Assembly (NCBI GenBank): GCA_031271265.1
Contig: JAISWB010000096.1
Coordinates: 39,621 to 103,620, forward strand
Direction: 5' to 3'
Length of the DNA: 64,000 nucleotides
From: Desulfovibrio sp.
GTDB lineage: Bacteria; Desulfobacterota; Desulfovibrionia; Desulfovibrionales; Desulfovibrionaceae
Below are positions 9,482-19,800 of this stretch, in pieces. Position 1 is the first letter of the stretch. Every line of letters starts with the position of its first letter. The notes below the pieces were generated by a model. The model was not told where the DNA came from, did no database searches, and saw only the letters and a program-made list of their open reading frames with translations. The position numbers were made by a program, and so were the translations under genes.

Positions 9482-11966
9482 CGGCGTTTCCCTTGAGCAG
9501 CGCGCCGATTATCTCCTCCGCTTTTTGGAAGTCAGCCTCCAGGGCGCAATCGGCCGTCGCGGATACGGCTTCCCGCAACGCTTCCGGCAAAGTCAGGGCC
9601 TGCAGATACGCCAAGGCGGCATCCGTCGCGTCGATGTCTTTTGTCTCCAACGCCTTCAGCAGGCGCATCAGGGCGTTGTCGATTTCCGGCCCGCGCGCCT
9701 CCGCGCCGTCTCCGGAGCGGGCTGTGGTCGATGCCTGCGCAACGACCTCGCCTATCCGCTCCGCAAGGGCGGCAAGCGTTTCCCGAAACGGCGCAAGATG
9801 TTCGCGGATCACGGGCATCTCGCCCTCGCGCCCCGCCTTTTCCAGCAAGGCGGCCGTCTGCGACAAGGTGTCCGCGCCGACAGCGGCCAGGGCGCTTTTC
9901 AGGGCGTGAACCTGCGTTACGAAGGCGCGCAGGGAACCGGCCGGGCTTTGCCCGGAAGTTTCCGCAGGAGTCTTCGCAGGACTCTCTCCCCCGGCGGCGT
10001 CCGAAGATGAGGCGTCCGGCTCGCGCGCAAGCAACGCCGCCGCGGCTTGCGCATCCCGCCGGAACACCGTCAGCAAATCCAGGTAGCGGCGTTGCGACCC
10101 GCCGACCACGGCAATCCCGGCGGCGGTATTCAGCCCCGCGATTTCCGGAAACAACGGCGCAGCATCATCTTCTGCGCCTTGTTGTTCGCCGTTCCCGCAG
10201 CCGTTCCCGCCCGAACCGTTGTCGTCGTCCAACGGCAGTTTTCGACGTTTAGCATCGGGAATCCACTTTCTCAGCAACGCGTCCAGCTTGGGCACTTCTA
10301 TGGGTTTGGAAAGAAAGTCGTTGAAACCGTTTGCCAGGAACATTTCACGCATGCCGGAAACGGCGTTGGCCGTGAGCGCGACGACAGGCATCGTCCGGCA
10401 ACGTTCATCGGGCATGGCCCTGACGGCACGCGTAGCTTCCATGCCGTCCATGCCCGGCATCATGTGATCCATGAGGACAAGATCGTAAGTATACGCTTCA
10501 ATCATAGCCAGAGCATCCTCTCCGCTCCGGCAGGCGTCGGTTTTCATCCTGTACGGTGCGAGCAGGCCTTCCGCCACCATCAGGTTGGTATCCATGTCGT
10601 CGACGATGAGCACGCGAACATCCGGGGCGGTAAAACGAATATCCCGCCCCCGGACCTTGCCGGCCGACCTGCCGCTCAGGGAACCCATGGGACGGGCATC
10701 GGCTATGCCCTGGACGACGGTCGCGGTGAAGGTCGATCCGGTCCCGTACTCGCTCGTCACGCGCGTATCGCCGCCCATGGCGCGGCACAGGCTGCGCGCA
10801 ATGGCCAGACCCAGACCTGTACCCTGAATGGCCCTGTTGTGCATTTGGTCAAGGCGGACAAAATCCCCGAACAGGCGCGGCAAATGCTCGGGCTTTATGC
10901 CGATGCCGCTGTCGGCGACCGTGAATGTCAACTTGACCGTATCCGAAGACAACAATTCGTATTTGACCGTAAACCTGATGAAACCTTTACGGGTGTATTT
11001 GACGGCATTGGACAAAAGATTCAACAAGATCTGGCGCACACGCATTTCATCGCCGAAGAGCGCGGCCGGTATGGATTCATCCAGCTCACTTTCGAACACC
11101 AAAGGCTTGTCTTCAAGACGGACCTTGATAATCATCAATATATCGTTCAGCAGGGAAGCTGTATCATAACGCGTCGGCGCGATCTCCATCCGACCCGATT
11201 CAATCTTGGAAAAATCAAGGATATCGTTGATAATGGACAGCAGGTTCGCTCCGGCTTGCTGTATCCCGGTGATGTATTCCATGCATTGCGCTTTGCCGTA
11301 GTGCATGGCGGCCAGTTCGCTCAGTCCCATGACGGCGTTCATGGGAGTGCGTATTTCATGGCTCATGCGGGCCAGAAAAAGGCTTTTGGCAAGACTGGCC
11401 TGTTCCGCCTTTTCCTTGGCTGTGGCCAGCTCGGTAATATCGTGCAGAAGCAGCATGAAGCCTTCAACAGCGCTTCCCTGGTCCACAAGAGGCGTTATGT
11501 AGACGGAAAACACGCATACTTCATTTTTTTCACCGATACGGAGGGAGGCCTCGGCGCTGATGGTGCCTTTATCACGGTAGGCTTGCGTGAACAGGTCCGC
11601 TATCGGCGCCAGTGAAAAGCCGCTCTTCTGCGATATTTCGACAAGATCGGGAAAAGTTAAGCCCTTGAGCGTATCGACGTTCTCAATACCGACGAGTTTA
11701 AGGAACCGGTCCGTGCAGTATGCGACCTCTCCTTGCTTGTCCAGCAGCAGGATACTGTTGATGCTGTTGCTCAGCAGCATGTTCAGGTATTTTTCCTGCC
11801 GCAATTTCTCAATTTGTAAATTCGCATAGAAACGCGTCTGGGCCTGGGTAAAGGAATCCGCCAGCGTCATGGAGTTTTTCAGCGCCGTATTTTCCCGCTG
11901 CAATTTGCGTATCTGCACTTTAAGCGCCGTTACGGCGGCGGATTCATCAGGCGTGGTGTCGTTCAT
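9474..11966 (-). CDS. Hybrid sensor histidine kinase (PAS-HisKA-HATPase-REC-Hpt-like)
   Basis: LARMSHEIRTPMNAVMG, NLLSNAVKYTRKG, GTGLGLAIARSL, receiver LIVDDMDTN...LMDHMMPGMDG...KP, C-terminal HALKSALAAVG; ATG at 11966 is 3 nt after the upstream FIST stop. Confidence 0.9.
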   Translation of the reverse strand: MNDTTPDESAAVTALKVQIRKLQRENTALKNSMTLADSFTQAQTRFYANLQIEKLRQEKYLNMLLSNSINSILLLDKQGEVAYCTDRFLKLVGIENVDTLKGLTFPDLVEISQKSGFSLAPIADLFTQAYRDKGTISAEASLRIGEKNEVCVFSVYITPLVDQGSAVEGFMLLLHDITELATAKEKAEQASLAKSLFLARMSHEIRTPMNAVMGLSELAAMHYGKAQCMEYITGIQQAGANLLSIINDILDFSKIESGRMEIAPTRYDTASLLNDILMIIKVRLEDKPLVFESELDESIPAALFGDEMRVRQILLNLLSNAVKYTRKGFIRFTVKYELLSSDTVKLTFTVADSGIGIKPEHLPRLFGDFVRLDQMHNRAIQGTGLGLAIARSLCRAMGGDTRVTSEYGTGSTFTATVVQGIADARPMGSLSGRSAGKVRGRDIRFTAPDVRVLIVDDMDTNLMVAEGLLAPYRMKTDACRSGEDALAMIEAYTYDLVLMDHMMPGMDGMEATRAVRAMPDERCRTMPVVALTANAVSGMREMFLANGFNDFLSKPIEVPKLDALLRKWIPDAKRRKLPLDDDNGSGGNGCGNGEQQGAEDDAAPLFPEIAGLNTAAGIAVVGGSQRRYLDLLTVFRRDAQAAAALLAREPDASSSDAAGGESPAKTPAETSGQSPAGSLRAFVTQVHALKSALAAVGADTLSQTAALLEKAGREGEMPVIREHLAPFRETLAALAERIGEVVAQASTTARSGDGAEARGPEIDNALMRLLKALETKDIDATDAALAYLQALTLPEALREAVSATADCALEADFQKAEEIIGALLKGNADY

Positions 11967-11968
11967 GG

Positions 11969-13120
11969 TTACAGTACGCAGGCAATCATTGAAAAATTCT
12001 GGAAGCTGTTGACAAGCCGGCCGTCGCGATTTTTCACGGGACAGAATTCTCCGCCGGCATAGATGATGCGGTAGGGGAGCAGGGGACCCAGGCAGTCGAC
12101 CACTTCCCGCATTTCCGCGGTCGGTCGCATGCCGAGCGTCCATTTGCGGGCGCTGCAGGAGACGATCAGCACGCTTGCTCTTCCGGAAGCAGCGACGGCC
12201 CCGGCTATGCTTTCTCTTGCGGAGTTGAGGACAAATTCCGCGTTGCAGTCGGAAAAACCTATTGTCGCGCCCTGGGGGACGTTGCCGTATGTCGCGATGT
12301 ACCCTTCCTGCGTGGCCCGGTAGGGGGAGCGTACCAGACGGGTGCCGTCGTTCAGGCGCAGGACGAAGGGGATGGCGGCGATGCCGGAGATGCTTCCCTT
12401 GTCGGCCAAGCCTATGGATTCAAGATAGTCGAACGCTCTCAGGCCGTTGATGCTCTGAATCAGGTGTTTTTCCGACCGGGTAATGACGGCGTTTTGATGT
12501 ATCACCCTGTCGTCCGGAACGGTGGTATGGTAAAATTCCGGCTTGACATCCCCGAATAAGGCAACAAGCGTGAACAGGTTCTCCTGAGGCTCGCCGTTCA
12601 TGCATGGCGAACTGTTGCCTAAGCCGGGCCGGGCACCGGCGGCCAGAGAGCCGAACACGGGAACTCCGCCGGACGCCGCGTCCAGAGCCTCGATGAAGTC
12701 GTCCCCCCCGGCGTTGTTTATGATCGGGGCGACCGTCAGGAGCAGGGCGGGCTTCTCTCCGTCATGAGGCGCGAGTTCCGCGTACAATGCCCGTATGGAC
12801 GCGCCGGGGTCGTCCCCAAGGGGGACGGCGCCCGCCCTGAACTCGACATCGTCGCTCGTCAGCACGGTAACGGCCAGCATCAGGTTCCCCAGGGCACCGG
12901 GAACTGCAAGATAGGACGTCGTTCCGCCTATGCTGTCGAAAGGCAGAGCCGCGCTCACGGCCTTGATAACGCCTGTTTCCAGGAAGTCCGGATAAAAGTC
13001 CGTCAACGCAACGGAATTGCGGAGCAGGCGTTCGTCGAGGCGCAACTGCTCCAAAATTTCCGCCGCGGTGCGCTCGATGTAGTCGATCTCCCGTGTGTAT
13101 GCGGTCAGCATGCGTATCAT
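11969..13120 (-). CDS. FIST-domain sensory protein (paralogue 2)
   Basis: MIRMLTAYTREIDYI...; co-linear with 8245-9411 product through GEFCPVKNRDGRLVNSFQNFSMIACVL. Confidence 0.75.
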   Translation of the reverse strand: MIRMLTAYTREIDYIERTAAEILEQLRLDERLLRNSVALTDFYPDFLETGVIKAVSAALPFDSIGGTTSYLAVPGALGNLMLAVTVLTSDDVEFRAGAVPLGDDPGASIRALYAELAPHDGEKPALLLTVAPIINNAGGDDFIEALDAASGGVPVFGSLAAGARPGLGNSSPCMNGEPQENLFTLVALFGDVKPEFYHTTVPDDRVIHQNAVITRSEKHLIQSINGLRAFDYLESIGLADKGSISGIAAIPFVLRLNDGTRLVRSPYRATQEGYIATYGNVPQGATIGFSDCNAEFVLNSARESIAGAVAASGRASVLIVSCSARKWTLGMRPTAEMREVVDCLGPLLPYRIIYAGGEFCPVKNRDGRLVNSFQNFSMIACVL

Positions 13121-13301
13121 GCGGTCGCCCCTGTGCGGGAGCATCCCCTGTTCTGTGGGTAGGAATAGTTCTGCGTGTCCACGAGCCCCCTGCGTTGCGG
13201 TTGTAAACGGCAGAACGGGACCGGCGTTGCCCTGAAACGGCAACCAACGGCAATCCGCAATCTCCGGCGTACACAACTGCTGAAGCCGCATACCACGAAA
13301 A

Positions 13302-14624
13302 TTACAGGAGAGCAAGCGTGTGCAGTTGCGTGAAGCTGTCCTCCAGCGAACAGGCGGTGCCGACATCCTGGCGCAAAAAGGTGTTCGCAGGCGTGCGCGT
13401 GTCTATGGCCTTGTCTGTTTCCGGATTGGAACCGCGGGCATAGGCCCCGATATTGATCATGTCTTCCACGCGCCTGTAGGCGGCGAGTCTGGAAACGACC
13501 ACGCGTCCGTCTTGCGTGACGCCGTCCGACACCAGGTCCGGGCGCAGGCGGCTTATGCTGCGCAAGACGTCTATAGCCGGAAAATGTCCTTCGTCGGCGA
13601 GTTCGCGGGTCAGCACGATATGCCCGTCGAGGATGGAACGCACGGCGTCGGCTACCGGCTCCGTGAAATCGTCGCCGTCCACCAGGACCGTGTAGATGCC
13701 GGTGATGGACCCGGCGGCGCTGCGTCCGGCGCGTTCCAGCAGCTTGGGAAGTTGGGCGAAAACGGAGGGCGTGTAGCCCTTGGCGGCCGGAGGTTCGCCG
13801 ACGGCCAGACCGATCTCGCGCGCGGCCATGGCGAAACGCGTTACGGAATCCATCATGAACAGGACATCCTGCCCCCTGTCCCGGAAGTACTCGGCCACGG
13901 CCGTGGCCGCGTAAGCCGCCCGCATGCGCAGCAGGGGCGAGCGGTCGGACGTGGCCACGACCAAAACGGAGCGCGCCGCGCCTTCCCTGCCCAAATCCTT
14001 TTCGATGAATTCAAGAACTTCGCGCCCGCGTTCACCGACCAGCCCGATGACGTTGACGTCCGCCTGCGTATAGCGGGCCATCATGCCCATGAGCGTGGAT
14101 TTGCCCACTCCGGACCCGGCCATGATGCCCATGCGCTGCCCCTTGCCCAGCGTGAGCAGGGCGTTGACCGCGCGTACCCCCACGTCCAGAGCCTCGGTTA
14201 TGCGCGGCCGGGACAGGGGAGGAGGGGGATCGGCATACAGGGGCACGGATTCCGGAAGATCGACGGAAACGGAAGGATCGAGGGGTGCGCCGAAGGGGTC
14301 GAAGGCTTTGCCCCGCATATCCGGGCCGACGGGAAACAGGGGAGAACGGCCGACAACGCCGACCAGGCTGCCCGGCCGCACCCCGCGCAGGTCGCCGTAA
14401 GGCATGAACAGCAGCGAACCGTCGCGGAACCCCACAACCTCGACGTCCACCCCGACCTCCCGCCGCGTTCCGCCGTCCGGAAAAATACGGCACACGGACC
14501 CTACCGGGGCATTCAGGCCGCTGCCTTCGGCCACCAGCCCGACGACCTTGTTGACCTTGCCGTAACAGGTTACGGGCCGAAGCGCGGACAGGGCGCGCAA
14601 CGCGCCGCGCGGGGCGGAACTCAT
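13302..14624 (-). CDS. fliI: Flagellum-specific ATP synthase FliI
   Basis: GIMAGSGVGKSTLMGMMARY, VIGLVGERGREVLEFIEKDL, MDSVTRFAMAAREIGLAVGEPPAAKGYTPSVFAQLPKLLERAG. Confidence 0.96.
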   Translation of the reverse strand: MSSAPRGALRALSALRPVTCYGKVNKVVGLVAEGSGLNAPVGSVCRIFPDGGTRREVGVDVEVVGFRDGSLLFMPYGDLRGVRPGSLVGVVGRSPLFPVGPDMRGKAFDPFGAPLDPSVSVDLPESVPLYADPPPPLSRPRITEALDVGVRAVNALLTLGKGQRMGIMAGSGVGKSTLMGMMARYTQADVNVIGLVGERGREVLEFIEKDLGREGAARSVLVVATSDRSPLLRMRAAYAATAVAEYFRDRGQDVLFMMDSVTRFAMAAREIGLAVGEPPAAKGYTPSVFAQLPKLLERAGRSAAGSITGIYTVLVDGDDFTEPVADAVRSILDGHIVLTRELADEGHFPAIDVLRSISRLRPDLVSDGVTQDGRVVVSRLAAYRRVEDMINIGAYARGSNPETDKAIDTRTPANTFLRQDVGTACSLEDSFTQLHTLALL

Positions 14625-15448
14625 GCCGGGCGCGCGTCCGGGCCTTGCCCGGCGTTGTCCGGGGAGGGCCGCGCGGGATGCGCTCCCCCGGTTGCGCGCG
14701 CCGTATCGGTGAAACCCGCGTCCTGCCCGAAGTTTTCGGCAAGGCTGAGATCCTTGAGCACTTCGTCCACCGCCGCGATACGGCTCTCCAGGCGCCCGTC
14801 GGCCAACGACGATTCGCTCTCCACCAGCATGCCGCCCGGAGTAATTGCCGGGTCGGCGCGCACGCGCCAGGACGCGACATCCGGAAAACGCTCCCCGGCC
14901 GAGGCTATGATGTCCTCCAGGACGGGCGCGTCCTCAGCGCTCACGTGTATGACCAGCGTCCGGCGTTTTTCCAGAAGCGCCGCGGCTTCGTCGAGCAGGG
15001 CGGTCAGCACGGCGGCGCGCCTTTCCGACAGTTCAAGGGCCGTGATCCGCTCCACGGCCAGACGGGCCACTGCCGTGATATCGTCGCGCTGCTGTTCGAA
15101 GATATGCGAACATTGTCCTTCTATGGCGCCCAGAACGGCGGCAAGCGACTCGGACGTCCCCGCGCGGAACTCCTCAAGTTCTTCGGAGGCCCGGGCCATG
15201 CCGGCGGCGTAGCCCGTTTTTTCCGCCTCGGCGCGGAGTTCGGCCGCCTCGGAAGCGGCCGCGGAAAGAATGTCCGCGGCCATGGCCTCCGCCTTGCGGC
15301 GCACACGCGCCAGGTATTCAGTTTCGTCCTTGTCGTTCCACGCGGTCGTCCGCCCGCGCTCGAAGCTCCCCAGACCGTATTCGTCGCCGCGCGAGTAAAT
15401 CGTGCCCCACGCATCGGCGCGTTTTTCCCCTGCGTCAGACAAAGACAT
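14621..15448 (-). CDS. fliH: Flagellar assembly protein FliH
   Basis: Position between fliG and fliI; coiled-coil region and C-terminal HVSAEDAPVLEDI...RVRADPAITPGGMLVESESSLADGRLESRIAAVDEVL. Confidence 0.85.
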   Translation of the reverse strand: MSLSDAGEKRADAWGTIYSRGDEYGLGSFERGRTTAWNDKDETEYLARVRRKAEAMAADILSAAASEAAELRAEAEKTGYAAGMARASEELEEFRAGTSESLAAVLGAIEGQCSHIFEQQRDDITAVARLAVERITALELSERRAAVLTALLDEAAALLEKRRTLVIHVSAEDAPVLEDIIASAGERFPDVASWRVRADPAITPGGMLVESESSLADGRLESRIAAVDEVLKDLSLAENFGQDAGFTDTARATGGAHPARPSPDNAGQGPDARPA

Positions 15449-16448
15449 CGCCTCCGCCGCGGCTGATCATGATGCGGCCCTCGCCTTCCAGTTTGCGCAC
15501 TACCTTGACGATGTTCTGCTGCGCGGCCTCGACGTCCGAAAGCCGCGTCGGCCCCATGATTTCCAGGTCTTCGCGGATCATGTTCCCGGCGCGCTCGGAC
15601 ATGTTCCTGAAGAACAGCGCCTTCATGTCGTCCGTTGCCCCGCGCAGGGCCATGGTCAGATCCTCGTTGGAAATTTCCTTGAGAATCTCGCGGACGGAGC
15701 GGTCTTCAAGACCCTTGACATCCTCGAAGACGAACATGAGGTTGCGGATTTCCTCGGCCATTGAGGACGAGGTTTCCTCGATTTCCGCCAGCACCTCTTC
15801 TTCGGTGGCGCGGTCCACGGCATTGAGAATCTCAGCCACGGAGTTGATGCCGCCCACTTTCTTTCCTTCTTTTCCGCCCATAGCTATCAGTTGGCTCTCC
15901 AGCACCCTGTCGACAGCCATGAGCATATCTTCGGGCACGGACTCCAGGTTGGCGAGGCGGATGAGAATTTCCGACCGCACGCCGGTCGGCAGTTTGGTCA
16001 GCAGGTCCGCCGCCTGATCCGTAGGAAGGTTGCCCAGGATCAGCGCCAGTGTCTGGGGATGTTCGTTGCGCAGGATCTGCGCCAGTATCTTGGTGGACAC
16101 CTTGCCTATGCCCCTGAAAGGCACGGGGCCGGTGTCCAGTTCCAGATAATCGCTTACATATTTGGCCGTATCGCTGTCCACATTGGGCAGCAACAGGCGT
16201 TTGACGGCGTCCTGCCCGCCCCTGACCAGTTCGCGCCCCGTGACCAGAGCATGGTAGTATTCGCGCAGAACCGCCTCGACCAGTTCCTTGGGCACCGTTT
16301 CCATCTGCAGCATGGCTTTGGAAACGGCGGCCAGCTCGTCGCGGTTCATACGCTTGAAGACCTCGGCGGCGAACTGTTCACCCATGGTGAGCAGCAAAAC
16401 CGCTGTCTTTTTCGCGCCTTCAAGGGAAAACTGAGTGTCCGTCGCCAT
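15435..16448 (-). CDS. fliG: Flagellar motor switch protein FliG
   Basis: GAKKTAVLLLTMGEQFAAEVFKRM, LRNEHPQTLALILGNLPTDQAADLL, MFVFEDVKGLEDRSVREIL. Confidence 0.97.
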   Translation of the reverse strand: MATDTQFSLEGAKKTAVLLLTMGEQFAAEVFKRMNRDELAAVSKAMLQMETVPKELVEAVLREYYHALVTGRELVRGGQDAVKRLLLPNVDSDTAKYVSDYLELDTGPVPFRGIGKVSTKILAQILRNEHPQTLALILGNLPTDQAADLLTKLPTGVRSEILIRLANLESVPEDMLMAVDRVLESQLIAMGGKEGKKVGGINSVAEILNAVDRATEEEVLAEIEETSSSMAEEIRNLMFVFEDVKGLEDRSVREILKEISNEDLTMALRGATDDMKALFFRNMSERAGNMIREDLEIMGPTRLSDVEAAQQNIVKVVRKLEGEGRIMISRGGGDVFV

Positions 16449-16514
16449 ATTCCGATCCTCCGCCGGCCGAGGAATAAGTTACGCGTGTACCGTGAAGCCT
16501 GCAATCGGATAAAT

Positions 16515-18158
16515 TCAGGCCGCCTTGGCCGGGACGGAAGCGGGCACGGCCGTTCCGCCGGTCTTGAGCCAACTCCTGAGAATTCCGATGGCCTGTTCGA
16601 TGTTCTGCTCACTCAGTTGCATGGCATGGACCTTGATGTCCTCGAGTTTTTCCAGCATGGCGGTGGCGGCCACGGCTTCCTCGTCGTCTTCCATGAGGGC
16701 CAGGCGCTCGTCCGCGGCGGCCAGACCTTCCAGTCCTTCGATGCCTTCAAGCATCGTGCCTTCGACCTTGGGACGGATCAGGGCCATGATGACCGGACGG
16801 ACGATCAGGAGCAGGAAAAGAAAGGCCAGCAAGGCATTGAGCAGGGGTTTGCCGAAGCGCAGGGCGTTGTCGGCCAGGTAGCCGGCCATGCCCTTGGGCG
16901 CATCCAGTTCCACGCCCTGGAAGGCGATGTTGCTCACTTCCAGGGTATCGCCCCTGGCCGAGTCGTAACCCACCGCGTTGGCCACAAGCTGGCGAATGCG
17001 CTGCATTTCCTCGGCAGAGCGGGGAGCGAAGACGCTCGTGCCGTCGTCATTTTTCTCATAGTTGCCGTCCACGACCACGGCAACACTAAGGCGGTCCACG
17101 GTGCCGACATCGGACACTATGTTTTGTTCTTCCTTGTTGATTTCAAAGTTGGTGGAGCGGTTTTCGCTGGTGGAATTCTGGTTGGACACGGTGCCGGACG
17201 GGCCGTCGCCCCTGAAATTCGGGTCCGGAACTCCGCCTTCAATAGCCGCCCGTCCCTGGGTACCGGTTTCCGAGCGCGTTTCCGAGCGCACCACGGTTTT
17301 TTCCGGGTCAAACAGTTCGCGGCGGATGGTTTTCCGGCTGAAATCCAGTTCCGCGTTGACCCTGGCGATGACCCGGCCCGCGCCGACCACGGGCATGAGC
17401 ATTTCTTCTATACGCCGCTCCAGGGTTCGCTGGGCGGTCATTTTGTAATCGTGTTGCGTGCGGGTCAGTCCGTCCAGGCTACCTTCCTCTTCGGGCTGGT
17501 AGAGGGATTTGCCGTTGGTGTCGGCTATGGACACCTTGCCCTTGTCCAGGCCTTCCACGGCCATAGTCACCAGATTGACCAGGGCCTCGATGTCGCTGCG
17601 TTCCATCTTTCTCATGCCCGACAGCTTCAGCAGCACCGAAGCCGACGGTTTTTGCTGTTCCTCGATAAAGAGGCTGCGGTTGGGTACGACAAGGTGGACC
17701 CTGGCGCTTTCCACGCCGGGAAACTCGCTGATCGTGCGGGCCAGTTCGCCTTCAAGGGCGCGGCGGTAGAAGAGCTTCTGCACGAAATCGGTCTGCCCGA
17801 CCTTGACGTCGTCGAAAATTTCAAAGCCCACGCCCTGCCCGGTCATGATATTCTGCCCGGCTATGCTGATGCGCAGGGCATGTACCCTGTCCTCGGGCAC
17901 CATGACGGCGCTGCCGTTCTTTTCCAATTTGTAGTCGACCTTTTCGGTTTCCAGCGCCTTGATGACGTTTGCGGCGTCCTGCGGGGTAAGATCGGCATAG
18001 AGCAGGCCGTATTCCTCGCCTCCCAGCCAGACGGCCAACACCAGAAAGCTGCCCACCGCGAGTACGGACAGGCCGCCCAAAAACACGCGCTGAGTTATGT
18101 TTCTGCCGGACCAGAAGTCAAATATGCGGCTCTTGGCCGATTCCAGAAAGGGCGACAT
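16515..18158 (-). CDS. fliF: Flagellar MS-ring protein FliF
   Basis: GLLYADLTPQDAANVIKALE, GFEIFDDVKVGQTDFVQKLFYRRALEGELARTISEFPGVESARVHLV. Confidence 0.97.
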   Translation of the reverse strand: MSPFLESAKSRIFDFWSGRNITQRVFLGGLSVLAVGSFLVLAVWLGGEEYGLLYADLTPQDAANVIKALETEKVDYKLEKNGSAVMVPEDRVHALRISIAGQNIMTGQGVGFEIFDDVKVGQTDFVQKLFYRRALEGELARTISEFPGVESARVHLVVPNRSLFIEEQQKPSASVLLKLSGMRKMERSDIEALVNLVTMAVEGLDKGKVSIADTNGKSLYQPEEEGSLDGLTRTQHDYKMTAQRTLERRIEEMLMPVVGAGRVIARVNAELDFSRKTIRRELFDPEKTVVRSETRSETGTQGRAAIEGGVPDPNFRGDGPSGTVSNQNSTSENRSTNFEINKEEQNIVSDVGTVDRLSVAVVVDGNYEKNDDGTSVFAPRSAEEMQRIRQLVANAVGYDSARGDTLEVSNIAFQGVELDAPKGMAGYLADNALRFGKPLLNALLAFLFLLLIVRPVIMALIRPKVEGTMLEGIEGLEGLAAADERLALMEDDEEAVAATAMLEKLEDIKVHAMQLSEQNIEQAIGILRSWLKTGGTAVPASVPAKAA

Positions 18159-18204
18159 GCGCGGCTCCTTACACTTTATTTGCGTTGCACTGTGTTACAA
18201 GTAT

Positions 18205-18537
18205 TCAGAATTGAAGCCTGGACAATTCTTTGTAGGCTTCCATCACCTTGTTGCGCACGGCGGCGGTCATGTTCATGGCCAGACTCGCCTTCTGCATGGA
18301 AATCATGAGTTCGTGCACATTCTGGTGTTCACCTGAAGCAAAGGAGGCTACAAGGTCCGAACGTTCGATCTGCGCTTTGTTGACTTTTTCCAGAGATGCG
18401 CCGAGCACCTCGGCGAAAGCGTCGACACGGCCCGCCTCTTTGGGCACGGTCATGCTTTTGGCCTTGTTTTCGGCCTTGGCGAAATTACGCAGGGCTTCGT
18501 TGTATGCCTTGAGTCCGACGGCTTGAATGCTCATCAA
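18205..18537 (-). CDS. fliE: Flagellar hook-basal body protein FliE
   Basis: MSIQAVGLKAYNEAL...NVHELMISMQKASLAMNMTAAVRNKVMEAYKELSRLQF. Confidence 0.9.
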   Translation of the reverse strand: MMSIQAVGLKAYNEALRNFAKAENKAKSMTVPKEAGRVDAFAEVLGASLEKVNKAQIERSDLVASFASGEHQNVHELMISMQKASLAMNMTAAVRNKVMEAYKELSRLQF

Positions 18538-18625
18538 AAATTCCTTTACGGTTTACCGGCGCTCCCTTCCGGGAGATTCCCGATCGACTCCCGGCCGGAC
18601 CGGGAAGGACTTTTCGGAACGCCTT
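18538..18625. repeat. Family B leader-type repeat copy (B3) at fliE start
   Basis: ttcctttacggtttaccggcgctcccttccgggagattcccgatcgactcccggccggaccggg. Confidence 0.5.
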
Positions 18626-18627
18626 GC

Positions 18628-19065
18628 TTATCTGTTGATTTCAAGCGCTTTGCCGTACATCTGCTTGACGGCGTCAATGGTGGCCACATTGGCCTCATAT
18701 CCGCGCTGGGCGGTCATGAGGGCGGCCATTTCCTCCATGACGTTGATGTCGGGGTAAGCGACATAGCCGTCTTCGTTTGCATCGGGATGCCCCGGTTCGT
18801 AGACCAGTTTCAGGGGTCGCTGGTCCACGGGTATGGCCTGCACGCGCACGCCGCGCAATTCCTTGTCCAGTTCCCCGCGCATCTGCGTTTTGAAATCGGC
18901 GTCCAGGGGCGTGGATTCCATAATCACGCTGCGTCTGCGGTACGGACCGCCGTTTGCCGTCCTGGTGGTTTTGACGTTGGCCAGGTTCATGGAAATGATG
19001 TTGATATGGGTGCGCTCGGCGCTCAGGGCGGAAGCGCCCATATCCAGAGCAGTGATGAAGTCCAT
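18628..19065 (-). CDS. flgC: Flagellar basal-body rod protein FlgC
   Basis: INIISMNLANVKTTRTANGGPYRRR...YVAYPDINVMEEMAALMTAQRGYEANVATIDAVKQMYGKALEI. Confidence 0.95.
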   Translation of the reverse strand: MDFITALDMGASALSAERTHINIISMNLANVKTTRTANGGPYRRRSVIMESTPLDADFKTQMRGELDKELRGVRVQAIPVDQRPLKLVYEPGHPDANEDGYVAYPDINVMEEMAALMTAQRGYEANVATIDAVKQMYGKALEINR

Positions 19066-19475
19066 TATTTCTGTCCCTCGACTATCATTTGTTTGAGCCC
19101 TTCGAACTTGCTGCGGATAATCGTGCTCAGGGCCGAATAGTGCAGGTTGGTCTTGGCCATTTCGGCCATTTCCTTATCCAGGTCCACACGGTCCTCGCCG
19201 TGGACGATGCGCGGCTTGAACGCCTTCTCCCAGGCCGGCGCAAAGCCTTGTGCCGAAAACTGCGAAGGGACGTGCGCCGGGTCGGTGCGGGTCATCTTGC
19301 CCTTGGCGTCAAGGCCCAGCGCCGTCTGCAGATCATCTTCGAATTTCAGCTTCCGCGCCCGGTAGCCGGGCGTCTTGACGTTGGCCATGTTGCTGGAAAT
19401 GACGTTCTGTCGCTGCAGCAACAGGTCCAAAACCTTCCCCGACAGCATCACATCCCGATCAAAAAGACTCTTCAT
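19065..19475 (-). CDS. flgB: Flagellar basal-body rod protein FlgB
   Basis: QNVISSNMANVKTPGYRARKLKFEDDLQTAL...VDLDKEMAEMAKTNLHYSALSTII. Confidence 0.95.
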   Translation of the reverse strand: MKSLFDRDVMLSGKVLDLLLQRQNVISSNMANVKTPGYRARKLKFEDDLQTALGLDAKGKMTRTDPAHVPSQFSAQGFAPAWEKAFKPRIVHGEDRVDLDKEMAEMAKTNLHYSALSTIIRSKFEGLKQMIVEGQK

Positions 19476-19548
19476 GACTCCCTCCGCTGTTCCCCGGCCG
19501 TGCCGGGCGCCGACGGGAAAATTTTTCCCGGTGCATTGCCCGAATCGG

Positions 19549-19566
19549 CAGCAAAAAATATGCCAC
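19549..19566 (-). promoter_or_regulatory. Sigma54 (-24/-12) promoter upstream of flgB operon
   Basis: Minus strand TGGCAT-ATTTT-TTGCT with GG-N10-GC spacing. Confidence 0.7.
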
Positions 19567-19800
19567 TACTGTACTATACTGAAATGTTTATGTTTAAATA
19601 AATTTTGGAAAAACGGCGTCATTTTTTTGGAGCGAAGCAAACGGGCCGGGTCATATGTCCGAAGAGGAAGACTTTTCCCGTTGGGGGCGGCGGAAATCGG
19701 TCGGAACGGCCGGGGCGGGCGGACGTACATACGCGGGTACGGCCCGGCAAAGCCTTGTGGAGAGCGGAAAATAAAGCATCGCCGGAGTCGGCTGTTCAGC

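Noticed and set aside
13266-13335. Possible fifth 3'-end duplication at fliI
   Set aside because: Similarity (~16 of 24 positions with gaps) is too weak to claim; mentioned only as a candidate
13320-15212. 630-aa plus-strand ORF antisense to fliI/fliH (and similar long ORFs antisense to fliG/fliF, ABC-F, M16)
   Set aside because: Shadow ORFs of high-GC genes; the opposite strand encodes unmistakable conserved proteins
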